Below are positions 1 to 5,024 of a stretch of DNA of 7,252 nucleotides, piece after piece; position 1 is the stretch's first letter, and the number at the start of each line of letters is the position of its first letter. The notes beneath the pieces are model-generated. The model worked only from the letters and a program-made list of their open reading frames with translations, was not told the DNA's origin and did not search any database. Origin of the DNA: Clostridiaceae bacterium (GTDB lineage Bacteria; Bacillota; Clostridia; Oscillospirales; Acutalibacteraceae); NCBI GenBank assembly GCA_016303035.1, contig JAEDML010000063.1:1-7252 (forward strand), given 5' to 3'. A program made the translations under genes and the position numbers.

Positions 1-3
1 AAT

Positions 4-32
4 ATTATAGTATAATAAAAATTCTTTTTCAA
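4..32 (-). promoter_or_regulatory. Sigma-A promoter firing out of the left edge
   Basis: On the minus strand, -35 TTGAAA (27-32) and -10 TATAAT (4-9) are separated by 17 bp. The start point would fall just outside the window, so the gene it serves is not visible. An 8-bp direct repeat GCATGAAT (36-43 and 53-60) lies just upstream of the -35 and could be a binding site, but this is weak. The promoter sits directly after the terminator at 62-95, as expected for a new transcription unit. Confidence 0.7.
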
Positions 33-61
33 TAGGCATGAATTGTGCTTGTGCATGAATC

Positions 62-95
62 AAAAAAAGAGAGCAAGCTTTGCATTGCTTGCTCT
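62..95 (-). terminator. Intrinsic terminator, minus strand
   Basis: A perfect 9-bp stem, AGAGCAAGC (70-78) with GCTTGCTCT (87-95), encloses an 8-nt loop. On the minus strand it is followed by one C and then seven T residues (68-62). There is no T tract on the plus side, so it acts on leftward transcription. The nearest gene upstream is tRNA-Pro, so this may be the effective end of that transcript, about 200 nt beyond the tRNA, or the end of an unseen small RNA. Confidence 0.75.
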
Positions 96-152
96 GACGA
101 TGTGATGGGTGTTCAAAAAGAACAATACTAAAACGCTCAATTTTTTAATATT

Positions 153-169
153 TGTCGGCGAAGCCGACA
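153..169. repeat. Compact GC-rich hairpin
   Basis: TGTCGGC (153-159) and GCCGACA (163-169) form a perfect 7-bp stem with a 3-base loop inside AT-rich DNA. On neither strand is it followed by an uninterrupted T tract, so a terminator role is not supported. It lies beside the heptamer arrays at 179-262 and may belong to the same dispersed repeat element. The surrounding stretch 96-178 shows no gene. Confidence 0.5.
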
Positions 170-178
170 CCGAACTTA

Positions 179-262
179 TTACCTCTTACATATTACTTCT
201 TACTTCCCAAAGCCCCAAAGGACTCTTTAGGTAAGAGTGAAGAGGTAATAGGTAAGAAGTAA
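179..262. repeat. Two opposed arrays of a 7-bp tandem repeat (TTACYTM)
   Basis: The plus strand carries four consecutive heptamers, TTACCTC, TTACATA, TTACTTC, TTACTTC (179-206). The minus strand carries five, TTACTTC, TTACCTA, TTACCTC, TTCACTC, TTACCTA, reading leftward from 262 to 228. The two arrays face each other across a short C-rich spacer at 207-227. The inverted symmetry gives an 11-bp perfect match (177-187 with 240-250) and a 10-bp match (193-202 with 253-262). These cross rather than nest, so a single long hairpin is not formed. No open reading frame or spacer structure is associated. A MITE-like or short tandem heptamer repeat element of the host genome is the likeliest identity, by inference. 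Confidence 0.7.
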
Positions 263-291
263 GCCCCAAGAACTTATCGTCCTTGGGGCTT
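261..291 (-). terminator. Hairpin in the tRNA-Pro 3' trailer, terminator-like but with poor T tract
   Basis: Immediately after the tRNA CCA, the minus strand has a perfect 10-bp stem, AAGCCCCAAG (291-282) with CTTGGGGCTT (270-261), and an 11-nt loop. Downstream bases are CTTACTTCTTACC, which are pyrimidine-rich but not a proper U run, because the heptamer repeat begins there. It may be a former tRNA terminator interrupted by the repeat element, or an RNase processing structure. A second copy of the arm at 207-222 offers an alternative pairing partner. Confidence 0.4.
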
Positions 292-369
292 TGGTCCGAG
301 TGACAGGAGTTGAACCTGCGGCCTCTTGAACCCCATTCAAGCGCGCTACCAAAACTGCGCTACACCCGG
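292..369 (-). tRNA. tRNA-Pro (anticodon GGG)
   Basis: The minus strand folds as a full cloverleaf of 78 nt with encoded CCA. The acceptor is CCGGGTG/CACTCGG (one G-U pair) with A73 and C1-G72, both typical of bacterial tRNA-Pro. The D arm is GCGC/GCGC with loop AGTTTTGGTA. The anticodon stem CTTGA/TCAAG encloses loop ATGGGGT, giving U33, anticodon GGG and G37. The variable loop is 5 nt, and the T arm GCAGG/CCTGT carries loop TTCAACT. It decodes CCC and CCU proline codons. G36-G37 makes it a canonical substrate of TrmD, whose gene lies about 0.6 kb away. It has its own promoter at 400-427 and is followed by a repeat-rich trailer. Confidence 0.96.
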
Positions 370-399
370 ATATAGAAAATTATTTAATTACCGAATATT

Positions 400-427
400 A
401 TTATATCAGCAAAACCGAATTTGTCAA
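400..427 (-). promoter_or_regulatory. Promoter of tRNA-Pro
   Basis: The minus strand has a consensus -35 TTGACA (422-427), a 16-bp spacer and a perfect -10 TATAAT (400-405), preceded by TGA, which makes an extended -10. The predicted start is near 393, leaving a short leader of about 24 nt before the mature tRNA. The promoter begins just after the T tract of the ptsH terminator, so the tRNA is an independent unit. Confidence 0.85.
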
Positions 428-438
428 TATCAAAAAGC

Positions 439-478
439 AAAAAATAAAAAACCGGTATGCGAATTTTTGCATACCGGT
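439..478 (-). terminator. Intrinsic terminator of ptsH-like gene
   Basis: A perfect 10-bp stem, ACCGGTATGC with GCATACCGGT (451-460 and 469-478), has an 8-nt loop and is followed on the minus strand by TTTTTATTTTTT. It starts 16 nt after the ptsH-like stop codon. The stem is strong and the T tract is nearly continuous. Confidence 0.93.
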
Positions 479-494
479 CAGACTTCACAGTGTA

Positions 495-758
495 TTAGTC
501 GGCAAAACCGGATTCAACCAAATTTACAAGTCCGTCAAGCGCCTCTTTCTCATCAGGACCGTCAACAATTATTTTAATTGTGGTGCCTCCCACAATTCCG
601 AGGGAAAGGACGCCCAAAAGGCTCTTGGCGTTAACCTTACGCTCGTCCTTCTCCACCCAAATAGAGGATTTATATTCATTAGCTTTCTGAATAAAGAAAG
701 TAGCGGGACGTGCATATAGACCAACCTGATTTTGAATTACTACGTCTTTAACACACAT
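495..758 (-). CDS. ptsH: HPr-family protein with Tyr replacing active-site His15 (Crh-like)
   Basis: An 87-residue protein with the complete HPr fold sequence. HPr normally takes phosphate from enzyme I (EI-P) on His15 and passes it to sugar-specific EIIA proteins in the cytoplasm. In Firmicutes, HprK also phosphorylates Ser46, and HPr-Ser-P is the CcpA co-repressor. Here the active-site loop reads GLYARPA: the codon at 714-716 is TAT, so residue 15 is Tyr, while Arg17, Pro18 and the regulatory Ser46 (NAKS, 43-46, followed by LLGVLSLGI) are kept. In Bacillus, Crh has Gln at position 15 and acts only through Ser46, so a regulatory role without PTS phosphotransfer is inferred. The ATG has an AAGGAG site 8 nt upstream. 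It is monocistronic, with its own promoter and terminator. The symbol reflects family; a Crh-type name may suit it better. Family assignment is very sure, function less so. Confidence 0.93.
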   Translation of the reverse strand: MCVKDVVIQNQVGLYARPATFFIQKANEYKSSIWVEKDERKVNAKSLLGVLSLGIVGGTTIKIIVDGPDEKEALDGLVNLVESGFAD

Positions 759-805
759 TGTAAAATCTCCTTAAACTGAAAATTATATTTCATTGTTTGT
801 TAACT

Positions 806-833
806 ATTATACCACATTTAATGAAATCGTCAA
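806..833 (-). promoter_or_regulatory. Promoter of the HPr-like gene
   Basis: The minus strand has -35 TTGACG (828-833), a 16-bp spacer and a perfect -10 TATAAT (806-811) with an adjoining TGG, giving an extended -10. The start near 799 gives a leader of about 40 nt ending in AAGGAG. I see no convincing cre operator in or around it. Confidence 0.85.
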
Positions 834-869
834 TTATTTGTGAATAAGTTCTAATATTTATCCAACAAA

Positions 870-881
870 CAGAAATTTCTG
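870..881. repeat. 12-bp perfect palindrome CAGAAATTTCTG
   Basis: A perfect palindrome lies in the trmD-ptsH intergenic space, about 37 bp upstream of the ptsH -35. It is joined by an overlapping TGCAC/GTGCA inverted repeat (880-884 and 894-898). Its size and place would suit an operator or activator site, but a 12-bp AT-rich palindrome can also occur by chance. Apart from the ptsH promoter and the weak hairpin after trmD, I see nothing else in 759-985. Confidence 0.25.
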
Positions 882-966
882 CACGTCCGCTTTGTGCAAA
901 ATGTCAAATTAAGTAAATTGATGAAACATAATTTGCTTAACCGATTCCCAATACTTGTCAAATATG

Positions 967-985
967 AAACCCAAATGCTGAGTTT
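967..985 (-). terminator. Weak hairpin directly after trmD, possible terminator
   Basis: AAACTCA and TGGGTTT (985-979 and 973-967, one G-U pair) form a 7-bp stem with a 5-nt loop directly after the trmD stop, followed by CATATTTG. The stem is AT-rich and the T tract is short, so efficiency would be low and readthrough toward ptsH is possible. Confidence 0.25.
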
Positions 986-1723
986 TTAATCTTTCTTCTC
1001 GGAAATTTCTTCTAAAAACCTTTTATCTTCTTCGGTAAGCCAGGCTTTTTCAAGCATTTCGGGGCGTTTTTCAAGGGTTGTTTTAAGCGACTGTTTGTGC
1101 CGCCAATCAGCAATTTTTGCATGGTTGCCCGAAAGCAGAACCTCCGGAACGCTTCGGCCGTTCCAAACCGACGGCCTTGTGTACTGCGGATACTCAAGAA
1201 ATCCGCCGTAATGGCTTTCTTCCTCAAAGCATACATTCTCGGAAAGAACGCCCGGGAGCATTCTGCAAACAGCATCCGCAACCGCAAGGGCGGGAATTTC
1301 ACCGCCTGTCAGCACAAAATCTCCGAGTGAAATTTCCTCGTCAACAATTTCTTCTATAACCCGCTCATCAATCCCCTCGTAATGACCGCAAAGCAGAACA
1401 ATACGGTCAAGCCTTGACAACTCACGCGCCCGTCTTTGGGTAAAGGTGCGTCCCTTTGGAGAAAGATAAATCAAATGCGGCTTTTCCTCGTTTTCTGCAT
1501 AAAGGCTTTTGTAGCAGTTATAAATAGGAGACGCCGACATTATCATACCCATACCGCCGCCGTAGGGCATATCGTCTACCTTATTATGCTTATTTCCTGC
1601 AAAATCCCGTATATCCGTACAGACAATTTCAACCTTGCCTGCCTTTTGCGCACGGCCTATTATGCTTTCCGACATAACAGTACGGCACATTTCGGGGAAG
1701 AGCGTCATAATATCAATTCTCAT
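986..1723 (-). CDS. trmD: tRNA (guanine-N1)-methyltransferase
   Basis: TrmD uses S-adenosylmethionine to make m1G37 in tRNAs with G36-G37, which prevents +1 frameshifting in the cytoplasm. The 245-residue protein has the family's motifs: MRIDIMTLFPEM at the start, DDMPYGGGMGM (50-60), LCGHYEGIDERV (111-122) and SLGDFVLTGGE (132-142), the last two building the SPOUT trefoil-knot cofactor site. Arg154 is present. The position of the catalytic Asp169 of Enterobacteria is Glu here (EEESHYGG) by my eye alignment. I chose ATG at 1721-1723 rather than the TTG two codons upstream: it gives the canonical N-terminus and places AAAGG about 10 nt away. The gene overlaps the end of rimM by 11 bp, pointing to translational coupling. 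The neighbour usually found next, rplS, is absent. Confidence 0.97.
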   Translation of the reverse strand: MRIDIMTLFPEMCRTVMSESIIGRAQKAGKVEIVCTDIRDFAGNKHNKVDDMPYGGGMGMIMSASPIYNCYKSLYAENEEKPHLIYLSPKGRTFTQRRARELSRLDRIVLLCGHYEGIDERVIEEIVDEEISLGDFVLTGGEIPALAVADAVCRMLPGVLSENVCFEEESHYGGFLEYPQYTRPSVWNGRSVPEVLLSGNHAKIADWRHKQSLKTTLEKRPEMLEKAWLTEEDKRFLEEISEKKD

Positions 1724-2228
1724 CGTCAAATATACCTTTCAGAGGTCTAAGCACAACCGCGCCTGCCTCGGTGTCAACCGATACGATTACCTGTCCTATT
1801 GCGGGCACCAAATATTCCTTGCCGTCCTTCGTTATATGCCACACATCATTGGCGCCTGTTGCGGAAACATCGGTTATTTTGCCGAGAATTGCGCCGCTGT
1901 CGGCATCTGTAACCTCGCAGCCCAAGAGGTCGTTTATGAAATATCTGCCTTCGGGCAGGCGCACATCATCACGGTTGATGTAAATAAGACTGCCGCGAAG
2001 CTTCTCAGCGGCTTCTATACTTTCGACATCCTTAATCTTAATTATCACTATGCTGTTCCCGGGCTGTATGCGTTCTGCCGTTATTACGCTTTTTCCCTCG
2101 GAATCAAGATAAAAACGCTTGAAATTAACCAAAAAATCTCCGGAATCCGACCACGGCTGTACGCGAACCGCACCCCTGATACCGTGCGTTCCGACAATCT
2201 TTCCGACTTCAAGAAACTGTTTTCGCAT
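1713..2228 (-). CDS. rimM: Ribosome maturation factor RimM
   Basis: RimM binds free 30S subunits, probably through ribosomal protein S19, and helps mature the 3' domain (head) of 16S rRNA. The 171-residue protein is the usual length. The N-terminal RimM domain carries FLEVGKIVGTHGIRG (5-19). The linker region has LPEGRYFINDLLGCEV (91-106), leading into the PRC-barrel domain with GANDVW (125-130), YLVPAI (139-144) and an RPLKGIFD-type tail. The ATG is preceded by GGAGGG with unusually tight spacing (about 4 nt). Unlike the classical single operon, it has its own promoter (2265-2294) after a terminator that follows khpA. The trmD start lies inside its 3' end. Confidence 0.96.
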   Translation of the reverse strand: MRKQFLEVGKIVGTHGIRGAVRVQPWSDSGDFLVNFKRFYLDSEGKSVITAERIQPGNSIVIIKIKDVESIEAAEKLRGSLIYINRDDVRLPEGRYFINDLLGCEVTDADSGAILGKITDVSATGANDVWHITKDGKEYLVPAIGQVIVSVDTEAGAVVLRPLKGIFDDEN

Positions 2229-2264
2229 ATTCCCTCCGTAAACAGCGGTTATAGTTACCGCATT

Positions 2265-2294
2265 ATTATAAATTTCTATATTAAACCCTGTCAG
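2265..2294 (-). promoter_or_regulatory. Promoter of rimM-trmD
   Basis: The minus strand has -35 CTGACA (2289-2294, one mismatch to TTGACA), an 18-bp spacer and a perfect -10 TATAAT (2265-2270). The start is near 2258, giving a leader of about 30 nt. A small inverted repeat GCGGT/ACCGC (2245-2249 and 2257-2261) lies at the presumed start point and could form a 5' hairpin. The promoter follows the terminator at 2299-2336 by only a few bases. Confidence 0.75.
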
Positions 2295-2298
2295 GTAT

Positions 2299-2336
2299 AA
2301 AAAATTAAAATAAAGCCGGACATATTACTGTCCGGC
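2299..2336 (-). terminator. Intrinsic terminator after khpA
   Basis: A perfect 8-bp GC-rich stem, GCCGGACA with TGTCCGGC (2315-2322 and 2329-2336), has a 6-nt loop. On the minus strand it is followed by TTTATTTTAATTTTTT. It starts 10 nt after the khpA stop codon. The form is that of a strong rho-independent terminator; partial readthrough into rimM is still possible. Confidence 0.88.
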
Positions 2337-2346
2337 AAGACTGAAA

Positions 2347-2580
2347 TCAGTCTATTTCAACCGCAATTTTTTCGTCGGTGCGGCCGGCTGCGGCACGCAT
2401 AACGGTACGGATAGCCTTGGCAATTCTGCCCTGCTTTCCGATAACGCGGCCCATATCGCTTTCGGCAACATGCAAATGCAGAACGGTAACGCCTTCTTCA
2501 TTAGGCTCGTCGGCAGTTGCGGTTACCTCCTCCGGCTTTTCAACAAGTCCGGACGCAATAGCAACAAGGAGTTCTTTCAT
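2347..2580 (-). CDS. khpA: KH-domain RNA-binding protein KhpA (YlqC family)
   Basis: A 77-residue single KH domain, the full family length. KhpA binds RNA, usually as a dimer with KhpB (Jag), and has been tied to cell elongation and division control in streptococci. The nucleic-acid-binding GxxG loop is G48-K49-Q50-G51 inside RVIGKQGRIAKAIRT. The N-terminus MKELLVAIASGLVEKPEEV is characteristic. The ATG is preceded by GAGG at 8 nt spacing. It sits 18 bp after rpsP, its conserved partner in Firmicutes, and is the last gene of this unit because a strong terminator follows. Confidence 0.95.
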   Translation of the reverse strand: MKELLVAIASGLVEKPEEVTATADEPNEEGVTVLHLHVAESDMGRVIGKQGRIAKAIRTVMRAAAGRTDEKIAVEID

Positions 2581-2598
2581 AGCTTTTACCTCGCAAAA

Positions 2599-2841
2599 TT
2601 AAAGAGCTTCATTCTTTTTGAGCAAAGCCTTAACAGTGTCAGTAGGCTGAGCGCCGTTAGCAATCCACTTCTTTGCCTTTTCGCCGTCAATCTTGATTAC
2701 AGCCGGCTCTTTGGTAGGATCGTAATAACCGATTTCCTCGATAAAACGACCGTCGCGCGGGAATCTCGAATCAGCGACAACAACGCGGTAGAAAGGAGCC
2801 TTTTTCGCACCTATACGGCGAAGTCTGATTTTAACTGCCAT
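2599..2841 (-). CDS. rpsP: 30S ribosomal protein S16
   Basis: S16 is an assembly protein of the 30S body that binds the 5' and central domains of 16S rRNA. The 80-residue sequence shows the complete family pattern: MAVKIRLRRIGAKKAPFYRVVVADSR at the N-terminus (in outline, residues 1-26), then the DGRFIEEIGYYDP block (30-42) and the WIANGAQPTDTV motif (59-70). The ATG has a perfect GGAGGTGA site with GGAGG 9 nt upstream, the best ribosome binding site in the window, as expected for a highly expressed ribosomal gene. It would normally follow ffh directly; here a hydrolase gene lies between them. Confidence 0.98.
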   Translation of the reverse strand: MAVKIRLRRIGAKKAPFYRVVVADSRFPRDGRFIEEIGYYDPTKEPAVIKIDGEKAKKWIANGAQPTDTVKALLKKNEAL

Positions 2842-2863
2842 TTAAAATCACCTCCAAAACAGA

Positions 2864-2891
2864 ATAATAACAGTATTTAAAATATAAGCAA
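2864..2891 (-). promoter_or_regulatory. Candidate internal promoter upstream of rpsP
   Basis: In the 53-bp gap after the hydrolase gene, the minus strand has TATTAT (2864-2869) preceded by TGT, an extended -10. TTGCTT (2886-2891) sits 16 bp upstream but matches the -35 consensus at only three positions. The predicted start near 2857 leaves the Shine-Dalgarno almost at the 5' end, which weakens the case. If real, it would give rpsP-khpA expression independent of the upstream hydrolase gene. Confidence 0.25.
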
Positions 2892-2894
2892 AAT

Positions 2895-3626
2895 TTAATA
2901 CCCTTCGCGGGTGTTTACCGCACACGCAATCTTATATGCCGTAATTTTATTTTCCGGAGAAACAGGTTCATCAAAATTTTCTATATGCTTAAAATTTTCT
3001 TTTCTGCCAAATAGCCTAAAGAACCAAACAAGTCCGAGTAAATATCTTCCAAAGCCTAAGCTTGCGTGAATAGGATCTCTATATAAAATATCCGGATTTG
3101 CTATATATGCTTCAAGCATAGCGTCGCCGCTTGGTATAATTCCGTCTGCATTTATTATATCGCAAGCCTTTTTATATGCATCATTTACATCTTTAAACAT
3201 TGCTTCGGTAGATTGATATCCCATGTCAAAAAGCCGTTGTCGGTTATCCGGATATGCCCATGTTTTATGAATATAAATTTTTGATTTCGGTGAATATTTT
3301 TTTATATAATCGAAAATATTCTCCAAATACGGTGTATAACTATCAAAGCTAAAACTTTCGTGACTTGCTTGCTGTAATGTAACAACATCCCAATTATCGC
3401 TTTTAAGCGCGTCCTTTATCGAAACATATATACCGGTAGCTGAACCGTTAAACTCAAACAAGTATTTTGCCTCGTTATCAAGCATATTTAAATAATGCTG
3501 TCTCAGCGAGCATCCTCCAATGTGCAAATTAACACATTTTAATTTTTCACCGTTGACTTCGGCAATTTCATGAAGATATCTCTGAGCATCCTGTGAAAAG
3601 CTGTTTCCTATAGATAATATTCTCAT
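2895..3626 (-). CDS. SGNH/GDSL-like hydrolase, DUF4886-type
   Basis: A 243-residue protein without signal peptide or membrane segment, probably cytoplasmic. SGNH-family blocks are visible. Block I is GNSFS (7-11) with Ser9 as candidate nucleophile. A glycine block IGGCSLRQH (36-44) comes next, then TLQQASHESF (83-92). Block V is DPIHAS (184-189), giving the Asp184-His187 pair. The IGNSFSQDA...NLHIGGCSL layout matches the DUF4886 group, whose substrates are generally unknown; esterase or carbohydrate deacetylase activity is possible by family. The ATG has AGGAG at 9 nt spacing. It stands 42 bp after ffh and 53 bp before rpsP, with no terminator seen on either side, so it is probably co-transcribed with ffh. 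Its codons look clearly more AT-rich than those of ffh or rpsP, suggesting a recent arrival. Confidence 0.8.
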   Translation of the reverse strand: MRILSIGNSFSQDAQRYLHEIAEVNGEKLKCVNLHIGGCSLRQHYLNMLDNEAKYLFEFNGSATGIYVSIKDALKSDNWDVVTLQQASHESFSFDSYTPYLENIFDYIKKYSPKSKIYIHKTWAYPDNRQRLFDMGYQSTEAMFKDVNDAYKKACDIINADGIIPSGDAMLEAYIANPDILYRDPIHASLGFGRYLLGLVWFFRLFGRKENFKHIENFDEPVSPENKITAYKIACAVNTREGY

Positions 3627-3668
3627 CCTTAGCCTCTCCTATTTATCAAACTGATACATGAATAATCT

Positions 3669-5012
3669 TTAAAAACCGAAACCGCCCGGCATACCCATAC
3701 CGCGCATCATTTTCCGCTTTCCGCCCTTTGAGGACATCTGCTTAAACATCTTACGCATCTGCTCATACTGACGAAGCAGCTTGTTCACATCCTCAACCTT
3801 TACGCCGGCGCCGGCGGCAATCCTGCGCCTGCGCGAAGCGTTTATAATATCGGGTTTTGACTTTTCCTTAGCGGTCATCGACTTGATTATAGCCTCAACC
3901 CTTAACATCTGCCTGTCGTCAATATCCACATTTCTCAGCTGCTTATCCATACCCGGAAGCATTGATAAAACGCTTTTAAGCGAACCCATTTTCTTTATCT
4001 GCTGAAACTGGTCAAGCAGATCGTTAAGGTCGAATTTATTCTGCTGAAGCTTTCTTGCGGCTTCTTCCGCTTTTTTTTCGTCAAGCTCGCTTTCAACCCG
4101 TTCTATGAGAGAGAGCACATCTCCCATTCCGAGAATACGGGATGCCATTCTGTCAGGGTGGAATTCTTCAAGTTCATCAAGCTTTTCACCGACGCCTGCA
4201 AAAAGTATCGGCTTGCCGGTAACGGCCCTTACCGAAAGCGCCGCACCGCCGCGCGTATCACCGTCAAGCTTGGTAAGGATTATACCGTCTATCTCAAGTA
4301 TATCGTTAAACGCTTTGGCGATGTTAACAGCGTCCTGACCTATCATGGAATCGACAACGAGCAAAATATCGTTAACCTCAACGCTTCCTGTTATACGCTT
4401 TAACTCGTCCATAAGCTCGGTGTCTACATGCAGTCTTCCGGCAGTATCAAGTATTACGAAATCATATCCGTAATCCCTTGCGTGGCGTACCGCCTTGTCG
4501 GCAATTATCTCAGGTTTTTCGGTGCCCATTTCAAAAACGGGAGTATCAACCGCTTTACCGACGGTTTTAAGCTGTTCAATAGCCGCGGGGCGGTAAATAT
4601 CGCACGCGACAAGCAACGGTCTGTGACCCTGCGATTTTAAAAATTTTGCAAGCTTGGCGGAATGGGTGGTTTTACCTGAACCCTGCAAGCCGCACATCAT
4701 AATAACGGTGGGAATTTTTGAAGAGGTTTTAAGCCGCGCCTGCTCGCTTCCCATAAGATTTGTAAGCTCTTCCTTGACGATTTTAACAACCATCTGCGGA
4801 GCGGTAAGGCTTTCCATTACATTCGCGCCGATACATTTTTCGGCGACGCTGTTTGTAAAATCCTTGGCGACCTTATAGTTTACATCAGCTTCAAGAAGCG
4901 CTAGGCGCACTTCTCTCATAGCCTCCTTAACATCCGCTTCGGTAAGCTTGCCCTTTGAACGCAGGCGTTTAAAAACGCCCGAAAGCTTATCGGAAAGATT
5001 ATCAAACGCCAC
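3669..5012 (-). CDS. ffh: Signal recognition particle protein Ffh (SRP54)
   Basis: Ffh binds 4.5S/6S RNA and signal sequences of nascent chains and, as a GTPase, docks with FtsY to deliver ribosomes to the membrane translocon. The 447 residues are full length. The N domain spans about 1-90. The G domain has G1 GLQGSGKTT (108-116), DTAGR (189-193), TKLDGDTRGG (247-256) and a GVGEKLDEL motif (273-281). The methionine-rich M domain (about 325-440) has the RNA-binding block INASRRRRIAAGAG (390-403) and ends in a Met/Gly tail. The start is GTG at 5010-5012, with AAGGAG 8 nt upstream. An out-of-frame ATG at 5018-5020 abuts the Shine-Dalgarno and cannot be the start. That AAGGAG overlaps the ylxM stop codon, so the two are tightly coupled. 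Confidence 0.98.
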   Translation of the reverse strand: MAFDNLSDKLSGVFKRLRSKGKLTEADVKEAMREVRLALLEADVNYKVAKDFTNSVAEKCIGANVMESLTAPQMVVKIVKEELTNLMGSEQARLKTSSKIPTVIMMCGLQGSGKTTHSAKLAKFLKSQGHRPLLVACDIYRPAAIEQLKTVGKAVDTPVFEMGTEKPEIIADKAVRHARDYGYDFVILDTAGRLHVDTELMDELKRITGSVEVNDILLVVDSMIGQDAVNIAKAFNDILEIDGIILTKLDGDTRGGAALSVRAVTGKPILFAGVGEKLDELEEFHPDRMASRILGMGDVLSLIERVESELDEKKAEEAARKLQQNKFDLNDLLDQFQQIKKMGSLKSVLSMLPGMDKQLRNVDIDDRQMLRVEAIIKSMTAKEKSKPDIINASRRRRIAAGAGVKVEDVNKLLRQYEQMRKMFKQMSSKGGKRKMMRGMGMPGGFGF

Positions 5013-5024
5013 GGTTTCATCTCC

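Noticed and set aside
153..169. GC hairpin as a terminator
   Set aside because: No T run follows it on either strand.
179..262. CRISPR-like array
   Set aside because: The repeated units are 7 bp with no spacers, and they switch orientation midway; this is a short tandem repeat, not a CRISPR.
895..965. Two TTGACA-like -35 boxes on the minus strand between trmD and ptsH
   Set aside because: Neither has an acceptable -10 at 15-19 bp; the promoter at 806-833 explains ptsH expression.
1012..1302. Second minus-strand frame inside trmD
   Set aside because: It is fully inside trmD in another frame, with no family resemblance; a coding shadow.
1727..1729. TTG start for trmD two codons upstream
   Set aside because: The ATG at 1721-1723 gives the canonical MRIDIMTLFPEM N-terminus and better spacing from the AAAGG site.
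1635..2300. Long plus-strand open frame (221 codons) opposite rimM
   Set aside because: It lies antisense to the well-conserved rimM and trmD genes, has no Shine-Dalgarno and shows no recognisable protein motif.
5018..5020. ATG upstream of the ffh GTG as alternative start
   Set aside because: It is out of frame with ffh and directly abuts the Shine-Dalgarno, leaving no spacing for initiation.
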